Below are positions 31,288-34,477 of a DNA stretch of 34,477 nucleotides, in pieces (position 1 is the first letter of the stretch; every line of letters begins with the position of its first letter). Under the pieces are notes generated by a model, which made no database searches, had not been told where the DNA came from, and worked only from the letters and a program-made list of their open reading frames with translations. Source of the stretch: Clostridia bacterium (GTDB taxonomy: Bacteria > Bacillota > Clostridia > Christensenellales > Aristaeellaceae); the NCBI GenBank assembly GCA_017545905.1, contig JAFWXL010000017.1, forward strand, positions 1 through 34,477, written 5' to 3'. The translations under genes were made by a program, and so were the position numbers.

Positions 31288-31353
31288 ATAAAAACGTAAA
31301 AACGGTTTTGTTTTTATGTTTTTATTATAGGCGCTGCGCGGGGTGCGTGTCAA
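31288..31353 (-). promoter_or_regulatory. Efflux operon promoter with long palindromic operator
   Basis: On the minus strand TTGACA (31353-31348), 18 bases, TATAAT (31329-31324). Directly downstream, overlapping the -10 box by two bases, is an inverted repeat with 16-base arms and one mismatch: 31288-31303 and 31310-31325, around a 6-base centre. The arms read ATAAAAACGTAAAAAC and GTTTTTATGTTTTTAT. This is the expected place for the TetR encoded at the operon's end. Confidence 0.82.
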
Positions 31354-31431
31354 TTCAGATTCGGCAAAATCTGTTGACCCGAAAACAAATCTGTTTGCAA
31401 TATGATTCCTTCGAAAGGTACGTTTTCTCCC

Positions 31432-31461
31432 TTTACACTGATATGAAAAGTCATGTATAAT
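31432..31461 (+). promoter_or_regulatory. Promoter of lacL-lacM
   Basis: TTTACA (31432-31437), 18 bases, consensus TATAAT (31456-31461). No obvious operator or cre-like site was recognised between it and AGGAGG at 31501. Confidence 0.68.
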
Positions 31462-31515
31462 GATATATGGAATATTCTGCATCACACAATCTGTATATAC
31501 AGGAGGTACCTGAGC

Positions 31516-33393
31516 ATGCAGCCCAATATCAAGTGGCTCGACGATCCGCGCGTGTATCGCGTCGGTCAGCTCGACGCTCACAGCGATCATCTATACTACG
31601 AGACCGAGGCGGACGCCAAGGCCGGCACTCAGACGCTATGCCAGTCGCTTGACGGCGTGTGGAAGTTTGCCTATTCCGTCAACGCGGCTTCCCGTCCAGT
31701 CAATTTCTACGAGGAAGGCTACGACGTAACTTCCTTTGATGACATCACCGTCCCGGGCCATATCGAAATGGCCGGCTATGACAAGATCCACTACATCAAT
31801 ACGATGTATCCGTGGGAGGGCCATTATTATCGCCGTCCGGCGTTTTCCGGCATGCCGGGCGCTGTGATGGAGGGGCAGTTCTCCGAGGCGGATTACAATC
31901 CGGTCGGCTCTTATGTCTGCAAGTTTGACCTGAATGAGAGCCTGCGCGGCAAGCGTGTGATCGTGCGCTTTGAGGGCGTGGAGCAGGCGATGTATGTCTG
32001 GCTCAACGGCACGTTCCTTGGCTACGCTGAGGATACCTTTACCCCCTCCGAGTTCGATCTCACCGACGCCATCCGCGAGACGGGCAATACCCTGTGCGTG
32101 GAGGTTCATAAGCGCTCCACCGCCGCTTATCTTGAGGATCAGGACTTCTTCCGCTTCTTCGGCATTTTCCGCAGCGTCAGCCTGCTGGCCAGGCCGAAGG
32201 CGCATGTGGAGGATCTGTGGGCCAAGCCTGCGGTCGATCTGAAGACCCTGGCGGGCAAGGTCAGCGTTGATCTCAAGCTCAGCGGCCGCGCTGTGAAGGT
32301 CGCTGCGTGCGTGAAGGACGGCGAGACCGTTCTGGCGAGCGCCGAGGCCTATGCCGAGGAGAAGATGACGCTGGACATGGAGATGGAAGGCGCCGTGAAG
32401 CTCTGGCACAACCATCATCCGAACCTCTATACCCTCGAAATCCGCCTGCTGAACGAAAACGGCGAACTCATCGAGATCGTGTCGCAGCCCATCGGCTTCC
32501 GCAGGATTGAGATCGTGAACAAGGTCATGATGCTCAACGGCGAGCGCCTTGTCATCAACGGCGTGAACCGTCACGAGTGGAACTGCCGCTCCGGCCGCGT
32601 GATCACCGACGAAGACGAAATCTGGGATGTCGACTGCATGCTGCGCAACAACATCAATGCCGTGCGCACCTGCCATTATCCGGATCGCCTGTCCTTCTAT
32701 CGCCGCTGTGATGAGGCTGGTATCTACATGATGAGCGAGACCAACCTCGAAACGCACGGCTCCTGGCAGAAGGCCGGCATGGTCGAGCCGAGCTGGAATG
32801 TTCCGGGCAGCAATGACGCCTGGGAGGGCGTCGTGCTTGACCGCGCGAAGACCAACTTTGAAACCTTCAAGAATCACGTGTCCATCCTGTTCTGGTCCCT
32901 GGGCAATGAGTCCTACGCGGGTCAGGTGCTGCTGAAGATGAACAAGTTCTTCAAGGAGACCGACCCGAGCCGTCTGGTACACTACGAAGGCGTGGTTCAT
33001 GTGGACGAGCTCAAGCCGCATATCTCCGACGTGGAGAGCCACATGTACAGCTCCCCGGCGAAGGTCAAGGCCTATCTGGACAACGATCCGCCCAAGCCGT
33101 TCCTGCATTGCGAGTACATGCACGACATGGGCAACTCCCTGGGCGGTCTGGGATCCTACTATGAGCTGGTAGACAGCTATGCGATGATGCAGGGCGGCTA
33201 TATCTGGGACTACATCGACCAGGCCATCATGGTCAGGGATGAAGTGACCGGCCGTGAAGTGCTCCGCTACGGCGGTGACTTTGACGACCGTCCATCCGAT
33301 TATGAGTTCTCCGGCAACGGCATCGTCTTTGCGGACAGAACCGAGAAGCCTGCGATTCAGGAGGTTAAGTATTACTATGGACTGCACAAATAA
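31516..33393 (+). CDS. lacL: Beta-galactosidase large subunit LacL (GH2)
   Basis: A 625-residue glycoside hydrolase family 2 subunit that hydrolyses lactose and other beta-galactosides. It has the N-terminal sugar-binding and Ig-like domains, then the catalytic barrel. The acid/base E465 lies in WSLGNESYAG, and the nucleophile E533 lies in HCEYMHDMGNS; both are intact. Length and content match LacL of lactobacilli (about 628 residues), which lacks the C-terminal galactosidase domain. ATG 31516 has AGGAGG 9 bases upstream. Its last 17 bases overlap the lacM start. No lactose permease or regulator is adjacent. Confidence 0.92.
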   Translation: MQPNIKWLDDPRVYRVGQLDAHSDHLYYETEADAKAGTQTLCQSLDGVWKFAYSVNAASRPVNFYEEGYDVTSFDDITVPGHIEMAGYDKIHYINTMYPWEGHYYRRPAFSGMPGAVMEGQFSEADYNPVGSYVCKFDLNESLRGKRVIVRFEGVEQAMYVWLNGTFLGYAEDTFTPSEFDLTDAIRETGNTLCVEVHKRSTAAYLEDQDFFRFFGIFRSVSLLARPKAHVEDLWAKPAVDLKTLAGKVSVDLKLSGRAVKVAACVKDGETVLASAEAYAEEKMTLDMEMEGAVKLWHNHHPNLYTLEIRLLNENGELIEIVSQPIGFRRIEIVNKVMMLNGERLVINGVNRHEWNCRSGRVITDEDEIWDVDCMLRNNINAVRTCHYPDRLSFYRRCDEAGIYMMSETNLETHGSWQKAGMVEPSWNVPGSNDAWEGVVLDRAKTNFETFKNHVSILFWSLGNESYAGQVLLKMNKFFKETDPSRLVHYEGVVHVDELKPHISDVESHMYSSPAKVKAYLDNDPPKPFLHCEYMHDMGNSLGGLGSYYELVDSYAMMQGGYIWDYIDQAIMVRDEVTGREVLRYGGDFDDRPSDYEFSGNGIVFADRTEKPAIQEVKYYYGLHK

Positions 33394-34324
33394 GATTCAG
33401 ATCGTCTACGGCGACCTGACCCTCGGCGTGGGCGGCAAGGACTGGTATGTGATCTTCAATTATGGCCGCGGCGGCATCGAGTCCATCGTGACCGGCGGCC
33501 GCGAGTGGCTGTACCGCTCCCCGCAGCCGACCTTCTGGCGCGCGCTGACGGACAATGACCGCGGTAGCCGCTTCCATCTCAAGAGCGGCTGCTGGCTGGC
33601 GGCGGATACCTTCATCAAGCAGACCGGCGCGTCTGTTGCCATCGACGGTAAGCCGATCGCCATGCCCATCGCGCCGGAGAATAACAAGTATTCCCCGGTC
33701 GAATATGCCGAGTCTGCTGCGGTTACCTTTGAATTTGAGACTCTGACCGTTCCGGCGGCGAAGGTGAGCGTCACCTACACCGCGACCTGCGAAGGCGTGA
33801 ACGTGAAGGCGAAGTACTTTGGTCAGGAAGGCCTGCCGCAGCTGCCGGTGTTCGGCCTGCGCATGATCATGCCGACCCAGGCGACCGGCTTCACCTACGA
33901 GGGCCTCTCCGGCGAGACCTATCCCGACCGCATGGCCGGCGGCGTCGAGGGCGTGTACGAGGTCAAGGGCCTGCCGGTCACGCCGTACATGGTTCCGCAG
34001 GACTGCGGCATGCACATGCAGACCAAGTGGGTCGAGATTCACCGCAATACCCAGCTGGCCAACCATGTTGCCCCGGCTGCGAGCAGCCTGAAGATCACGA
34101 TGGACGACAAGCCCTTCGCGTTCTCCTGCCTGCCCTATACCGCCGAAGAGCTTGAGAATGCGACCCATCACGAGGAGCTTCCGCCGGCTCGCCGCACCGT
34201 GCTGTGCGTCTACGGCGCTGTTCGCGGCGTGGGCGGCATCGACTCCTGGGGCTCCGACGTCGAGGAAGCCTATCACGTCAGCGCACAGCAGGATCACGAG
34301 TTCTCCTTCAACATCGCGCTGTAA
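33377..34324 (+). CDS. lacM: Beta-galactosidase small subunit LacM
   Basis: A 315-residue protein equal to the C-terminal domain 5 of LacZ. The start of the domain, with the conserved FWRALTDNDRGSRFH, sits near residues 53-68. The C-terminal part has the strands and HYRLVPEELENA-like pattern of the small-chain domain. LacM (about 316-318 residues in lactobacilli) associates with LacL to make the active heterodimer, contributing part of the active site. ATG 33377 overlaps the lacL end by 17 bases, with AGGAGG at 33359-33364 inside lacL. The split is therefore a natural two-gene arrangement, not a recent frameshift. No clear terminator follows. Confidence 0.9.
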   Translation: MDCTNKIQIVYGDLTLGVGGKDWYVIFNYGRGGIESIVTGGREWLYRSPQPTFWRALTDNDRGSRFHLKSGCWLAADTFIKQTGASVAIDGKPIAMPIAPENNKYSPVEYAESAAVTFEFETLTVPAAKVSVTYTATCEGVNVKAKYFGQEGLPQLPVFGLRMIMPTQATGFTYEGLSGETYPDRMAGGVEGVYEVKGLPVTPYMVPQDCGMHMQTKWVEIHRNTQLANHVAPAASSLKITMDDKPFAFSCLPYTAEELENATHHEELPPARRTVLCVYGAVRGVGGIDSWGSDVEEAYHVSAQQDHEFSFNIAL

Positions 34325-34344
34325 TGGGGGCTGTTGGGGCTGCC

Positions 34345-34477
34345 GATCCGGGAAGCCGGCATAGTCGCGCAAGCGCTCCTTGCCGTTTCCGACGCTCCGC
34401 CTGCCTGTTTCGCCCACTGGGCGCGGCAGGCTCCGGTCCCAAACCCGCCTGAGGGATTTCCATCTCCTCGCTCGACA
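34345..34477 (+). repeat. Structured intergenic repeat, copy C (cut by window end)
   Basis: Same orientation as copy A. GCATAGTCG (34359-34367) is followed by hairpin GCGC-aa-GCGC, GCTCCTTGC, then GCCTGCC...GGCAGGC enclosing GCCC-act-GGGC. A GAGGGATtt-like arm begins near 34452. It lies just after lacM. Confidence 0.78.

Noticed and set aside
31636-33387. Minus-strand frame of 583 codons opposite lacL
   Set aside because: Shadow of lacL, whose catalytic motifs are intact.

Overview
The window looks like a chromosomal piece of a GC-rich member of the Bacillota, class Clostridia, probably a gut or rumen lineage. The evidence is Gram-positive style ribosome binding sites (AGGAGG), the rpmH-rnpA-yidD-yidC-jag cluster, a clostridial-type RlmD with a C-terminal extension, a LacL/LacM split beta-galactosidase, and dispersed structured intergenic repeats. 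The genus is an inference; no rRNA or tRNA gene was seen.

Layout. (1) 1-2.5 kb is the edge of a mobile element: a D5/P4-type SF3 helicase gene running off the left edge, a CHC2 zinc-finger primase-like gene, and a divergent XRE regulator. A gene-free scar of about 0.5 kb follows. (2) 3.0-8.9 kb holds a histidine phosphatase and an Fbp/Afu-type ABC importer: binding protein, ATPase, fused two-domain permease, second ATPase. (3) 9.1-10.8 kb is an AT-richer island with a ribbon-helix-helix plus PUA-like protein, a DUF3800 RNase H-like protein, and a free-standing candidate small RNA with its own promoter and terminator. (4) 10.8-13.8 kb carries rlmD and pfkA on the minus strand, separated by a repeat element. 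(5) 14.0-17.4 kb is the rpmH-rnpA-yidD-yidC-jag cluster, here without dnaA beside it. (6) 17.5-20.8 kb has an O-antigen-ligase-like membrane protein and a secreted Ig-domain protein. (7) 21.1-26.3 kb is an XRE-cupin regulator followed by potABCD for polyamine uptake. (8) 26.3-31.3 kb is a minus-strand MacAB-like efflux operon (ATPase, FtsX permease, HlyD adaptor, TetR) with a long palindrome at its promoter. (9) 31.4-34.3 kb is lacL-lacM, divergent from the efflux operon.

How the parts work together. Regulators sit next to the transport operons they probably control: XRE-cupin with potABCD, and TetR with the efflux genes. Both predicted operators overlap or abut a -10 box. Strong hairpins after the Fbp binding-protein gene and after rpmH probably let the first gene be made in excess over the rest of the operon.

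The most unusual content is: a family of intergenic repeats (about 12.5, 22.1, 28.1 and 34.4 kb) whose hairpin stems differ between copies but stay paired; the unassigned small RNA at 10.62-10.74 kb; the RHH-PUA/DUF3800 island next to it; and the importer with two intact but different ATPases around one fused permease. All assignments are from reading the sequence and from memory of families; no searches were run.
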